Of a stretch of DNA of 54,879 nt, positions 34,483 to 43,609 are shown piece after piece. The stretch is from positions 1-54,879 of the forward strand of contig JAVHLK010000029.1 of the NCBI GenBank assembly GCA_031082285.1. The letters are read 5' to 3'. The notes under the pieces are model-generated. The model was not told the DNA's origin. It saw only the letters and a program-made list of their open reading frames with translations, and ran no database searches. Every line of letters starts with the position of its first letter. Position 1 is the stretch's first letter. The translations under genes were made by a program, and so were the position numbers. The DNA is from Desulfomonilaceae bacterium. GTDB lineage: Bacteria > Desulfobacterota > Desulfomonilia > Desulfomonilales > Desulfomonilaceae.

Positions 34483-36198
34483 ATGGATCGAAATCTCGTA
34501 TTTGCAATCGTCCTGTCCATTGTCATCATAGTGGTCTTTCAATACTTCTTTCAGGCTTTTTCGCCGCCTCCGCAGAAAGTTCCGAGCACGACCGAGGGGC
34601 CGAAAGAAACCGCGCCGCCGCGCGACGCGCGACCCGAGGAGTTCAAACCGCCCGAAACCGACCCGCGGCCCGCTCAGCCGGTCGCCGAAGACCCGCGAGC
34701 CGTGAAATCCGCCGAGTCGGCGGAAACAGAGGTCAAAGACGTGCGGATCACCGTTGACGGCCTCACGTATCGAGCGGTGATATCTTCGATCGGCGGACGA
34801 ATCGTGTCGTTCGAACTGAAGGATTACAGAGAGAAGCTCAACGGAAATACGCTGGTCAACCTGTTTCCTCCGGATGCTCCGGATACGTCGGGTCCCTCCA
34901 TCATCTTCACCGAACGGGAGGAGCGATTCAACGATTCCGCAGTGCGTTACCACTACGATTCGTCTGAGACATCGGTAAAACTGCGTGAAAAAGGCGCGAA
35001 AAGGACCATCATGTTCCGGGCTCCCGTTAAGGGCGGGATCACCATTGAGAAGTCGTACACCTTCACCGCAGACAGCTATTCCATTGATTTTTCCTTCGCA
35101 CTTACCAATACGTCCAACGAACCGCGGAATTATCTCATCACCTTTCCGTGGAAAAAGTACTTCGACCGGAACACCGGTACAAGCTTTGCGTGGGACAGCG
35201 CGGAAATACTCCTGAACGGAGAACTCAAGGATTACTATTTCGACAAGATCAGGGGAGATGAGGAGCCGTCCGGCAGCGTGCAGTGGGCCGGTCTGGGAAG
35301 CGTCTATTTCCTGAAGGCCCTGGTGTTCGGCAAGACTCCCGCGTCAAAAGTAACCCTTTTCAAGCCTTCACAGGACGGGGTGGCTGAAATAAAGGTCCGT
35401 TACGGCGGCATGGACGTACCTCCGGGCACGAGAGTGGCCGCGGACTTGTCGGTCTATCTCGGCCCGAAGGAACGGCAGGCTCTGAGCGCCGCGGGCAACG
35501 ACCTTTCCAGGGCGTTATTCTACAGCAATTATGCCGTCCTGGATATCATGGCCGAGTACCTGATGAAGTTTCTCAGATTCTGTAACTCAGGGTTCACGCT
35601 CGCCGGCTTGAAGATTCCGGGAACGAACAACTATGGTCTGGACATCATCCTGCTCACCATCGTCATCAAAATCCTTTTCATACCGCTTACGCACAAGAGC
35701 ATGAAGTCGATGAAGAAGATGCAGGATCTCCAACCGGAAATAGCAAAGCTGAAGGACAAGTACAAAGACGACAAACAGGCGATGAACAAGGCCATGATGG
35801 ATCTGTTCAAACAGTACAAGGTCAGCCCGCTCAGCGGGTGTTGGCCGATGTTTGTACAGTTGCCCGTCTTCATCGCACTCTACCAGGCACTTTCCTACGC
35901 GATCGAACTGAGGCATGCGCCGTTTGTGTGCATGCCGTCGATCTATCTGTGCATCAACGATCTCTCCGCTCCCGACCCATACTACGTGACACCGATCCTG
36001 ATGGGCGGCACCATGGTTCTCCAACAGTGGATGACTCCGTCCGCGGGAGATCCCATGCAGAAGAAAATGATGCTCCTCATGCCTGTTGTCTTCACCTACC
36101 TGTTCCTCAGTTTTCCGTCCGGTCTGGTGCTGTATTGGTTGGTCAGCAATGTGCTGGGAATCGGACAGCAGCTCCTGACCAACAGAATGGCCAGATGA
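34483..36198 (+). CDS. yidC: Membrane protein insertase YidC
   Basis: Inserts and folds inner-membrane proteins, alone or with SecYEG. 571 residues: N-terminal membrane anchor (about 5-20), proline-rich linker, large periplasmic beta domain (about 80-340) as in Gram-negatives, then five C-terminal membrane segments with the positively charged cytoplasmic hairpin (KSMKSMKKMQDLQPEIAKLK) and the PLSGCWPMFVQLPVFIALY motif. The ATG has ggggaga six bases upstream; the in-frame extension upstream overlaps yidD and is not family sequence. Confidence 0.98.
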   Translation: MDRNLVFAIVLSIVIIVVFQYFFQAFSPPPQKVPSTTEGPKETAPPRDARPEEFKPPETDPRPAQPVAEDPRAVKSAESAETEVKDVRITVDGLTYRAVISSIGGRIVSFELKDYREKLNGNTLVNLFPPDAPDTSGPSIIFTEREERFNDSAVRYHYDSSETSVKLREKGAKRTIMFRAPVKGGITIEKSYTFTADSYSIDFSFALTNTSNEPRNYLITFPWKKYFDRNTGTSFAWDSAEILLNGELKDYYFDKIRGDEEPSGSVQWAGLGSVYFLKALVFGKTPASKVTLFKPSQDGVAEIKVRYGGMDVPPGTRVAADLSVYLGPKERQALSAAGNDLSRALFYSNYAVLDIMAEYLMKFLRFCNSGFTLAGLKIPGTNNYGLDIILLTIVIKILFIPLTHKSMKSMKKMQDLQPEIAKLKDKYKDDKQAMNKAMMDLFKQYKVSPLSGCWPMFVQLPVFIALYQALSYAIELRHAPFVCMPSIYLCINDLSAPDPYYVTPILMGGTMVLQQWMTPSAGDPMQKKMMLLMPVVFTYLFLSFPSGLVLYWLVSNVLGIGQQLLTNRMAR

Positions 36199-36210
36199 GG
36201 TGGACGCGCA

Positions 36211-37035
36211 ATGTCTTCTTATGAATTTACGGGAAAAACCATCAAAGAGGCGGTTGCCAAGGCTTGCGAAGAACTCCGTACGGAGGAAGCGCTTCTCGAT
36301 GTGGAAGTACTCGAAGAGAGTACGCGAGGATTTCTCGGAATAGTGGGACAGAGAGACGCACGGGTCAGGGTGCGAAAGCGCAATATTCTCAAAGAAGTGT
36401 TGGAAGCGGAGGACACCAGGTCCTCTGTCGACACGGACGTTGAGGAATCGCCGCCGGAAGAATCGTTGGAGGAAGCTGAAGTTCCCAGGCAGTCGGCCGT
36501 CTCATCCGTAGATGAGGGTGAGGTCCCGGAGAATCGCGAAGTCGGTCCCCCTCCGCCTGCTCTCGGAGAAGCCAAGACGGTGCTTGAGGAAATCCTCCGA
36601 CGGATGCCGGTGGAAGCCGAAGTTCGTGCGTCAATGTCCGGCGACGCGGTGTACCTGGATATCAAGGGTGACGGATCGGGTCTCCTCATCGGAAAGAAAG
36701 GCCAAACACTCGACGCGCTACAGTTCCTCGTCAACAAGATCATCAACAAGACCACGCCTTCAGGCAGTAAGACGGAGATCATCGTCGATACCGAGAATTA
36801 CCGCATGAGGAAGACGGAGAACCTCCGCGAAATGGCATTGAAGATGAGCGAAAAGGCCAAGAGAACCCTGAAACCGGTTTCGTTCAACCCAATGCCTGCC
36901 GGTGAGAGACGCATCGTCCATCTCATTCTCGCCGATGAGCGTGAGGTGTATACAAAGAGCTACGGTGAAGGACCGCTCAGACGAATCATCGTGTATCCGC
37001 GGCACGGCATGGCCGGCAAACGCCGAAGACGGTAA
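36211..37035 (+). CDS. jag: RNA-binding protein Jag/KhpB
   Basis: 274 residues in three parts: Jag_N domain at the start (YEFTGKTIKEAVAKACEEL), an acidic low-complexity linker (about 65-118), then KH (GLLIGKKGQTLDALQFLVNKI) and R3H (RRIVHLILADEREVYTKSYGEGPLRRIIV) single-strand nucleic-acid-binding domains. The family regulates envelope biogenesis and cell elongation through RNA binding in other bacteria. It starts 12 bases after yidC with gaggtgg upstream. Confidence 0.95.
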   Translation: MSSYEFTGKTIKEAVAKACEELRTEEALLDVEVLEESTRGFLGIVGQRDARVRVRKRNILKEVLEAEDTRSSVDTDVEESPPEESLEEAEVPRQSAVSSVDEGEVPENREVGPPPPALGEAKTVLEEILRRMPVEAEVRASMSGDAVYLDIKGDGSGLLIGKKGQTLDALQFLVNKIINKTTPSGSKTEIIVDTENYRMRKTENLREMALKMSEKAKRTLKPVSFNPMPAGERRIVHLILADEREVYTKSYGEGPLRRIIVYPRHGMAGKRRRR

Positions 37036-37082
37036 GTACACTATGGCTCAAATACGGTGACGTATTGCCCACACCGGAAGGT

Positions 37083-37181
37083 GACGGGCAGCGACGCCCG
37101 GCCCACGCTGCTGCGTCGGCGCAGGCGGGGAAGATCGTTGTGAGGGAATATTGCCGTAGGGGTCCCGCGCAGAACGCGGGA
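37083..37181. repeat. Two dispersed-repeat copies between jag and mnmE
   Basis: A 'gacgggcagNgacgccc' copy lies at 37083-37107 (sister at 44567-44591) and a copy of the 19-base hairpin tcccgcgcagaacgcggga at 37163-37181 (sisters at 15746-15764 and, inverted, 53593-53611). No gene lies in this 243-base gap. Confidence 0.65.
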
Positions 37182-37278
37182 TGTCCGCCCGCGGTCACTC
37201 GAAGTGGCGCATCCTACGCGAGTACATCACCAATTGTCGCTGGACAACACATAGCCTTATTCACCACCGGCCCCCATC

Positions 37279-38676
37279 ATGCCCCTCCACGCAAATAAAT
37301 CTCCGGACACCATCGTGGCGCTGTCCACTCCGCCCGGATATTCGGGAATCGGAGTGATTCGCATGAGCGGGCCCGATTCTCGGGCCATCCTGGAGCGCGT
37401 CTTTCAACCGGCCGGCATGCGGAGGGGGATGCGGAACCGAAAAGGGCTCTACGGGAAAGTGGTCGATCCGGAGAGCGGTACCGTTCTTGACGACGGCATC
37501 GCCCTGGTCATGGAAGGCCCGGGGTCGTACACCGGTGAGGACGTCGTTGAACTCAGTCTTCACGGAAGTCCGGTAGTCCTCGACACGGTCCTGCAGATCC
37601 TGGTCCGGCAGGGAGCGCGGCCCGCGACGCGGGGAGAGTTTACCCGGAGAGCATTCCTTGCCGGGAAACTTGACCTCGTGCAAGCCGAAGCGGTCATCGA
37701 CCTGATAGAAGCTCCCGGCCCTTTGGCTGCCCAAGAGGCCAGGGCCCGATTGGACAGGTCACTGTCCGAGAGGATTGAGGAAGTGTCCGCCACGCTCAAG
37801 GACATTGTCGCTCGATTGGAAGCCCATATCGATTTCGATGAAGATGACGAACACGCAGCGCCGGATCCGGAACCCGACGTCAGGCTCGTGTTCGAACACA
37901 TGCGGGAACTCCTGGAACTCGGCGACCTGGGCCGAGTTCGCAGAGAAGGAATCAGGACCGTTGTCGCGGGAAAGCCCAATGTGGGGAAATCCACGCTGTT
38001 CAACGCGTTGCTTGGGGCCGACAGAGCCATTGTCACCCCATTTGCCGGAACCACGCGCGATACCGTTCACGAGCGCCTCATCCTGGGAGGCGCGACCGTC
38101 AACCTCTGCGACACCGCCGGCATCAGGGAAAACCCGGATCCCATCGAAATCGAAGGTATTCGGCGCACCGAGGCGCAGATCGCAGCCGCGGACCTTGTAC
38201 TCGTCGTCCTGGACGGGTCCTCCGTGCCGGACCGAGAAGATGCCGCTGTCCTCACGCGATGCAAAGGAAGACGCGTCATGACGGTCTTCAACAAGATCGA
38301 TCTTGGGGCGGTTCCGGAGAGCATGTTCCGTGACATCGTATCCGCCGATGCTCCGCAAGTGGGGGTGAGCGCCATGACGGGCGACGGGCTGGACGCGTTG
38401 CGTCGGACACTCGCACAAACCGTTCAGTCCATCACCTCGCCGGCACCGGACCCGCCCTCGGGAGGACTCAACCGCCGATGCCTCCTGCTCATGGAAGCCG
38501 CGATGATCCCGATCGGACAACTCCTCGAAGACTTTGCCCGCGACGCGGTCATTGCTCCGGAGATCGCCTCCTTGGAACTGAGACGAGCAATCGGCCCGTT
38601 GTCCGAGATTACCGGCGAACGCGTGGACGACGGAATCCTGGATCGCATCTTTGAACGTTTTTGCGTGGGCAAATGA
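37279..38676 (+). CDS. mnmE: tRNA modification GTPase MnmE
   Basis: With MnmG, makes the carboxymethylaminomethyl group on U34 of certain tRNAs. 465 residues: N-terminal folate-binding domain (DTIVALSTPPGYSGIGVIRMSG), helical domain, inserted G domain with GKPNVGKST, TTRD, DTAGI and NKID, and the C-terminal FCVGK (the CxGK motif, catalytic Cys). No good ribosome site is seen before the ATG. MnmG and parAB, which often follow, are absent. Confidence 0.98.
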   Translation: MPLHANKSPDTIVALSTPPGYSGIGVIRMSGPDSRAILERVFQPAGMRRGMRNRKGLYGKVVDPESGTVLDDGIALVMEGPGSYTGEDVVELSLHGSPVVLDTVLQILVRQGARPATRGEFTRRAFLAGKLDLVQAEAVIDLIEAPGPLAAQEARARLDRSLSERIEEVSATLKDIVARLEAHIDFDEDDEHAAPDPEPDVRLVFEHMRELLELGDLGRVRREGIRTVVAGKPNVGKSTLFNALLGADRAIVTPFAGTTRDTVHERLILGGATVNLCDTAGIRENPDPIEIEGIRRTEAQIAAADLVLVVLDGSSVPDREDAAVLTRCKGRRVMTVFNKIDLGAVPESMFRDIVSADAPQVGVSAMTGDGLDALRRTLAQTVQSITSPAPDPPSGGLNRRCLLLMEAAMIPIGQLLEDFARDAVIAPEIASLELRRAIGPLSEITGERVDDGILDRIFERFCVGK

Positions 38677-39085
38677 GCAGGCCGGAGGCCAAGACGGGAG
38701 GGGGCCTCAGCCCGTGGTCCGTCCCGGAAACGCGTGGTTGGACGGTGCGGAGCATGTGTGTGGCGGTCGGGAGGATTTGTGGAACATATGGAAATAATGG
38801 TAAATTTATTGTTGGGGTCTCGCAGAAAGTAAAGCTATACTTGAGATTTTATGGATAACCATCGAAAATAAATACCGTTTCAAAATAACAAATCGCTTGA
38901 CTTTTCCTCGGGTTTGGGATACGCATCAGGAGCATCATGTGAAGACCCGAGTTCAAGGTCTTCCACCCGTCGGGGAAAATCCGGTGCGATCTGGAGAAAG
39001 TTCAAGCCCATTGAGAGTGAATCAGACAACCTGTGTTACTGGCGGGTTCGGCACTCCGGTTCATCACCGTCTGGAGGTAGCGCTT
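38677..39085. other. AT-rich intergenic region before the outer-membrane protein gene
   Basis: The middle (38765-38900) is clearly more AT-rich than the surroundings. A TTGACT at 38897 followed by a weak gatacg is a possible promoter. No gene is seen. Confidence 0.35.
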
Positions 39086-40051
39086 ATGGCAGCAAGGGGC
39101 ACGATGGGAATTCCATGTGCTGTAATACTCCTTGTCGTTCTATTGATGACGACAGGTCCGGCCTGGGCCGGGGATGCGAGGTACCGCTATCCCATAAAAG
39201 TGAGAGTGTCGGAAGCTGATTCACCGTCCTACGGGATGGGTGGGGTCAGGGTGACCTCGCAAGATCGTTTGAGAGACTGGGAAACGGCCGCCGGCGCGTC
39301 CAACGCCGAGATTCTCTGCCCGAGGAGGGGATTCACGTTTACCGGAGGCATGCGTCCGTTCTTCAGCAACCTCATAGGCTCCACCAAGGTGGTGAGCAGG
39401 GGCGGAGAGGGCACGTTCCTGGCTCTGAGCGGTCACTTGCGTATCCCGAGTCAGAACACGTTGTGGGAGTTTTATTCTACGCTCCGATTGTGGGACAGGG
39501 TATCGTTGAACCTTCAGTACCTGCCGTGGCATTGGGGCGGACCCGGGCACATTCCCACCGATGGAAACTTTGGGGGAGTTCTCCTTCACGCGAACGATCC
39601 GATCCACGCGGAACTGGGCATTAGCCAGTTCGTACTGGGAGCGGACTATGACGTGTCACTGGGCCGGGACGTTGTGTTCGGGCCGAACGGAGATCTTCAC
39701 CTCATCAAGTGGAAGCAGCGAGTGGCAAGAGACGCAGCTGAAGCGGTCGATTTCTCGCAGACCATGATTCAGCCCGCAATTGGCGGACATGTGAGATACG
39801 ATCCCTCCAACACGGGATATTTCTCCTGGTTCAAGCCGTATGTGGAGGGTCGATTTTCGTGGATGAGCCTGTACGGCCTTGGTCTTTCAACGTGGGACAT
39901 GGCGGCCGGCATTGCACCCCCCGTGAGTAGGAACGTCGATGCAGGAATAAAACTGGGGTACAAGCAGTGGAAGATCGAAGGCAACAGAGGCCGGTTGTTT
40001 GCGGACGTGGCGGTGGAAGGACCGTACCTGGATTTCTCCCTTCGTTTTTAG
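39086..40051 (+). CDS. Secreted protein, probable outer-membrane beta-barrel
   Basis: 321 residues. Signal peptide at 1-30 (hydrophobic ILLVVLLM, then AWA cleavage site before GDARYRY). The mature part alternates aromatic and polar residues in short strands and ends with LDFSLRF, a C-terminal aromatic typical of outer-membrane barrels recognised by BamA. I do not recognise the family. The ATG has ggaggt at good spacing; an in-frame extension upstream has no protein character. It is followed by a strong terminator, so it is monocistronic. Confidence 0.72.
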   Translation: MAARGTMGIPCAVILLVVLLMTTGPAWAGDARYRYPIKVRVSEADSPSYGMGGVRVTSQDRLRDWETAAGASNAEILCPRRGFTFTGGMRPFFSNLIGSTKVVSRGGEGTFLALSGHLRIPSQNTLWEFYSTLRLWDRVSLNLQYLPWHWGGPGHIPTDGNFGGVLLHANDPIHAELGISQFVLGADYDVSLGRDVVFGPNGDLHLIKWKQRVARDAAEAVDFSQTMIQPAIGGHVRYDPSNTGYFSWFKPYVEGRFSWMSLYGLGLSTWDMAAGIAPPVSRNVDAGIKLGYKQWKIEGNRGRLFADVAVEGPYLDFSLRF

Positions 40052-40180
40052 CGTCCTTACGGCGAGCCGTACGTAGCCGGGCCGGTACCGTCGTCTCTGC
40101 GGCCCGCTCCGAAACGGTCCGGCGTTCGCCGCGAAACGCCGATGGATAGAGCGTACATCGAGCCCCTTGATGTTTTGGTG

Positions 40181-40214
40181 TCCCGTTGGGTTTCCACCCG
40201 ACGGGATTTCTTTT
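40181..40214 (+). terminator. Intrinsic terminator
   Basis: An 11-bp stem (tcccgttgggt / acccgacggga, one G-T wobble) with a 4-base loop, then tttctttt. It insulates the outer-membrane protein gene from the next promoter. Confidence 0.88.
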
Positions 40215-40220
40215 GTTGCC

Positions 40221-40249
40221 TTGACTGGTAATTTTGGCGGTCCTATAAT
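40221..40249 (+). promoter_or_regulatory. Strong sigma-70 promoter of the S24-repressor operon
   Basis: TTGACT at 40221-40226, exactly 17 bases, then a perfect TATAAT at 40244-40249. It is the best promoter in the window, just after a terminator and upstream of the repressor and transglycosylase genes. Confidence 0.85.
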
Positions 40250-40259
40250 TCAGATTAAC

Positions 40260-40275
40260 CGACTTGATAAAGTCG
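40260..40275. promoter_or_regulatory. Palindrome at the transcription start, possible operator
   Basis: cgacttgataaagtcg is a perfect 6-bp inverted repeat with a 4-base centre. It lies about 11 bases after the -10 box, where a bound repressor would block transcription. It may be the autoregulatory operator of the repressor encoded just downstream. Confidence 0.45.
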
Positions 40276-40347
40276 CGAACCGATGGACGATCATCTGGTG
40301 GGTTTGATTCACGCACGGAGCGCAGCGCTCGCCGGTCGGAACGGATC

Positions 40348-41394
40348 ATGAAAACGTTTGCACGCTATGCCAAGGAGCGGATAGACCGTCTGGGAAAGAG
40401 CCAGAAGGCTTTGGCCGAAGAACTCGGCGTCTCTCCGGCATACATATCACAATTACTCACGGGCCGGAAGAACCCGCCCGATCTTGCACGGCCCAAGAAC
40501 CGGTCTCAATTGAGGGCATGGTCGGACACGCTGGGAGTTGCAGAGGATGAACTTCTGGACTTGATACGATACGAACTGCATCGGGTTCCTCCTCGACCCG
40601 AGCCGCGCTTTCTGCGTATGCGCAAATTGCTCCTTGAGAGGTTGGGGCGAAACGAGACCGAATTGGCGGATGAGATACGATCTCTGGCGTTGCATCCGGC
40701 CGAGAGCAGGGCAATCCATGCCCTGATTCAGGTGTACCTGGTGTCGCAGGAAGAGTGGTCCGATACCACGGCCTTCGCGGTGAACCGATTCAAGGAGTTT
40801 TGCTACCGGGCCAAGGGCGACCGTCGATTTGTGGAGGAGATCCTGGCGAGTTTCTTTGAAGATCTTCCCTTTACATGGGACTGGGATGCTGAGGCGAATG
40901 ACTTGAGGCTGGTACCCCAGGTGGCCGAGATAAGGCAGGCCATGGAGCGAATCGAACAGGTTCTCTCCGATGTGCAGGATTTGACGTTCGGACGAACCGT
41001 CCCCGTGGTCGGGCACGTGAGTGCGGGAGAGGGGTTTGAATATACGGACGGCGGTTATTCCGTGGGGGACGGCTTTGAGTATGTTCTGCTTCCACCCGGA
41101 GTGGACCCAGCGCTGAGCGGAACACTCTACTGCGTGCGGGTGCGGGGCGACAGCCTGAGGGAACTCTTCGGGGACGGTGCGTTGCTGTTTATCAAGCCCG
41201 AGTCCTGGGAGGAGATCAAGGACGGCGACCTGGTGATATTCAAGCGCAGGGACGACAACAAGGCTTATGTGAAGAAGGTTGAGTTTTCCGGCGAGAACCT
41301 TATACTGAAATCGAAGAATCCTTTGTACAAGGATATCGTGCTTCACAAGAACGAGCTCATGCTCCTGGAGAGAGTCATGGCGGTAGTATTCTAG
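40348..41394 (+). CDS. HTH repressor with LexA/CI-type S24 peptidase domain
   Basis: 348 residues. N-terminal helix-turn-helix of the XRE type (SQKALAEELGVSPAYISQLLTGR, about 18-40), a long helical middle (about 60-215), and a C-terminal S24 domain. The nucleophile is S269 in RVRGDSL and the general base K309 in AYVKKV, with a likely self-cleavage site A226-G227 in HVSAGEG. All elements of a RecA-cleavable repressor are present, so it may respond to DNA damage. It is longer than LexA (about 200) and more like phage CI or stress repressors, but no phage genes are nearby. It starts at ATG 84 bases downstream of an in-frame TTG. The next gene follows by ten bases. Confidence 0.88.
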   Translation: MKTFARYAKERIDRLGKSQKALAEELGVSPAYISQLLTGRKNPPDLARPKNRSQLRAWSDTLGVAEDELLDLIRYELHRVPPRPEPRFLRMRKLLLERLGRNETELADEIRSLALHPAESRAIHALIQVYLVSQEEWSDTTAFAVNRFKEFCYRAKGDRRFVEEILASFFEDLPFTWDWDAEANDLRLVPQVAEIRQAMERIEQVLSDVQDLTFGRTVPVVGHVSAGEGFEYTDGGYSVGDGFEYVLLPPGVDPALSGTLYCVRVRGDSLRELFGDGALLFIKPESWEEIKDGDLVIFKRRDDNKAYVKKVEFSGENLILKSKNPLYKDIVLHKNELMLLERVMAVVF

Positions 41395-41404
41395 GGGTGG
41401 TCAA

Positions 41405-42466
41405 GTGATTGACGGCAAGAAGAAATGTACGCTCGGGGCCGTTGCGGTATGTCTTGTTCTCTGGGGTATCGGGCCGGCGGATTGCGGCGCGACGACCCGG
41501 ACCATAACGCCGCATCTTGATTCGATCAACACCGGGTTTCGCTACGGCCTTCCCCCCGAAATCGAGAAACGGGGTCTCGTATGTGCGTCGCAGCGCATCC
41601 CACTGGATCGGCCCGACGTTCGACGCCGCATCCTTCAGGAGATCAACTACCTGCTTCTGGACAGACGATCCCAAATTCTCATCTGGCTGGAACGTGCCGA
41701 CTATTACAAACCGGTGATTCTGCCCATTCTCAGGCAGTACAAACTTCCTTCCATATTCCACTTACTGCCGGCGATTGAGAGCAGTTACGATCCCAGGGCC
41801 TTGTCCTCCGCCGGGGCATACGGCTATTGGCAGTTCATCAGGTCCACCGCCACATGCGGCCCGGTCAACTGCGATGAGTACGACTGGAAGATGCTGATCA
41901 ACCAATGGAAGGACGAGCGCGGTGACCTGGTGCGATCGACACATTCCGGAGCCCGTTATCTCGCCTGGATGAATCGGGTGAGGAAAGTCGGCATCAACGG
42001 TCAAGAACCGAGGGACGGATTCCAGGACTGGCTTCTCACGACGGCCGCGTACAACGCGGGTCCTGCGAGAGTCCTCGAACGGTTGAATCTGTTCGGCGCG
42101 TCGTCGTACTGGGACGTGCCGTTGCCTCTGGAGACCGAGCAGTACGTCCCGCGGCTCATCGCAATGTGGATCATAAGCAATAACAGGGAGTTCTATGGCG
42201 TCAAGGGACGTTCACGAGGTGAGGTGGCATTCGACACGCTCACAAACGTGCGTCTTGCCAAGGACCTCTCGTTTGCCGCGATGGCAAAACTGCTTCAGAC
42301 CACCCCGCGACACATATGGAAACTCAACGCGCAGATCTCTCCGACAAAGCTTGTGTTTCCCGCCAAGTCAGGGCGAAAAAGCATAGCTCACACCATACGC
42401 GTCCCAAAAGGAACCGCGGGAAAGTTTCGATCACAGCTCGCTGCGAACGGCTATACGCGTAAGTGA
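41405..42466 (+). CDS. Lytic murein transglycosylase, MltD-like (GH23)
   Basis: 353 residues. N-terminal hydrophobic signal (about 8-24), then a GH23/SLT domain: catalytic E125 in LLPAIESSYDP, then SSAGAYGYWQF and AAYNAGPARV. It cleaves peptidoglycan between MurNAc and GlcNAc with anhydro-MurNAc formation in the periplasm. The final 70 residues resemble a degenerate LysM-like wall-binding part (FAAMAKLLQTTPRHIWKLN). GTG start after ggggtgg, ten bases behind the S24 repressor, so the two are very probably co-transcribed. Confidence 0.9.
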   Translation: MIDGKKKCTLGAVAVCLVLWGIGPADCGATTRTITPHLDSINTGFRYGLPPEIEKRGLVCASQRIPLDRPDVRRRILQEINYLLLDRRSQILIWLERADYYKPVILPILRQYKLPSIFHLLPAIESSYDPRALSSAGAYGYWQFIRSTATCGPVNCDEYDWKMLINQWKDERGDLVRSTHSGARYLAWMNRVRKVGINGQEPRDGFQDWLLTTAAYNAGPARVLERLNLFGASSYWDVPLPLETEQYVPRLIAMWIISNNREFYGVKGRSRGEVAFDTLTNVRLAKDLSFAAMAKLLQTTPRHIWKLNAQISPTKLVFPAKSGRKSIAHTIRVPKGTAGKFRSQLAANGYTRK

Positions 42467-42561
42467 TGCACCAAATGGGGATTGTTGTGCGAACCATGGC
42501 TTTTGTCATGTGAGTCCGTTCGAGTGCCCCTCGACTACTCTCTGATGGGGTTCGACTATGA

Positions 42562-42861
42562 GGTCCTGACCCGGGAGGGACTTACACGGTCCATCCAAAG
42601 GGAAAGACCACTGCATTGCCGAACCCCATCGGCAAATTGGACGGTGTTGCGGTTCTTGAGGCTGAGAGCCCGCCGATCACCGACTGGAAATCCAAGTCTC
42701 TGCTCCAATGGCATCCCAAAGAAGGGCGGAAGAATCTCGGTTCAGGCATTGAAGGACCCGCGGACGTTGCGGCGGCTCGCGGCGACGAGGGCGTTCTCGT
42801 GGCGGTACCCGATTTGGTCAAGGGCGACCTGTACCTGATTGCAGTACTCAAGGGGAAGTGA
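42562..42861 (+). pseudogene. Remnant of a beta-propeller (SMP-30/NHL-like) gene
   Basis: A frame of about 100 codons, open from just after a stop at 42559, that looks like the C-terminal fifth of a six-bladed propeller protein: KLDGVAVLE, ITDWKSKSLLQWHPKEG and GIEGPADVAA, then VPDLVKGDLYLIAVLKG. There is no start codon with a ribosome site, and the upstream part is missing. Probably the leftover of a deleted gene. Family assignment is from pattern only. Confidence 0.5.
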
Positions 42862-42911
42862 TCGCACGATCGGATGAGGGTCCATTGGAGTACCATTGGT
42901 CCGATCTCGAT

Positions 42912-43484
42912 CTAGAACCGCGGGCACTTCTTTCCCGGGGTGTTCACCACCAATATGCGTGCGCCGGATTCTTCAGCGACACTGAGAAGAGCAACCGTTT
43001 CCGGCAGAAGGTACACCGCGTCTCCCTTGCTCAAGAGGTAATCTTCACCGTCAACACGCATGACGAAACTTCCCTCAACGCAATAGACAAAGCGATCCGT
43101 CCCCGGCTCCTCGACGGGAACATCTTCGACATCATCCTCGAGGATGATGACCTTCGCGTCCATCCTGTTGAGCATGACCCCGTCCGTCAAGAACCGTTGA
43201 GCAGCTCCCACGGTCCGAGTGCGCTCAGATGGTGACGCTGCGGGTTCTCGGCATAGAACGGCCTTCCGGTAGAGTACCTCATCCAGGAAAGGACCGGGTT
43301 TCATGCCGAACGCATCGGCAAGACGTATGATCGTACCAAGTGTGGGCGACGATTTGTTCAATTCAATGGAACTGAGGTTTGATGCCGCGATGCCCGTTCG
43401 TCGAGACAGCTCGATGAGTGAGAGGTTCTTACTTTTTCTATAGGCACGAATTTTCGATCCTACGTCGATGTCGCTGTCCGACAT
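42912..43484 (-). CDS. XRE-family regulator with C-terminal cupin domain
   Basis: 190 residues. Helix-turn-helix near the N-terminus (SLIELSRRTGIAASNLSSIELNK, about 21-43) and a cupin_2 sensor domain (about 105-185; VEEPGTDRFVYCVEGSFVMRVDG). This is the PuuR/SutR-like layout, in which a small molecule bound by the cupin modulates DNA binding. The ATG is preceded by ggagtgag; a GTG nine bases upstream is less well placed. The divergent propeller remnant and the downstream formyltransferase are possible neighbours in regulation. Confidence 0.9.
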   Translation of the reverse strand: MSDSDIDVGSKIRAYRKSKNLSLIELSRRTGIAASNLSSIELNKSSPTLGTIIRLADAFGMKPGPFLDEVLYRKAVLCREPAASPSERTRTVGAAQRFLTDGVMLNRMDAKVIILEDDVEDVPVEEPGTDRFVYCVEGSFVMRVDGEDYLLSKGDAVYLLPETVALLSVAEESGARILVVNTPGKKCPRF

Positions 43485-43609
43485 GGGTCTCACTCCGACC
43501 GGTATACGGGATATGAACTGGATTATACTGCAATAATTCGGAATGGGAAGTGAATACGCGCACTGTACCGGCCCGACGTCGGGACCGAGAGTGAGATCGG
43601 AAACAGGGC

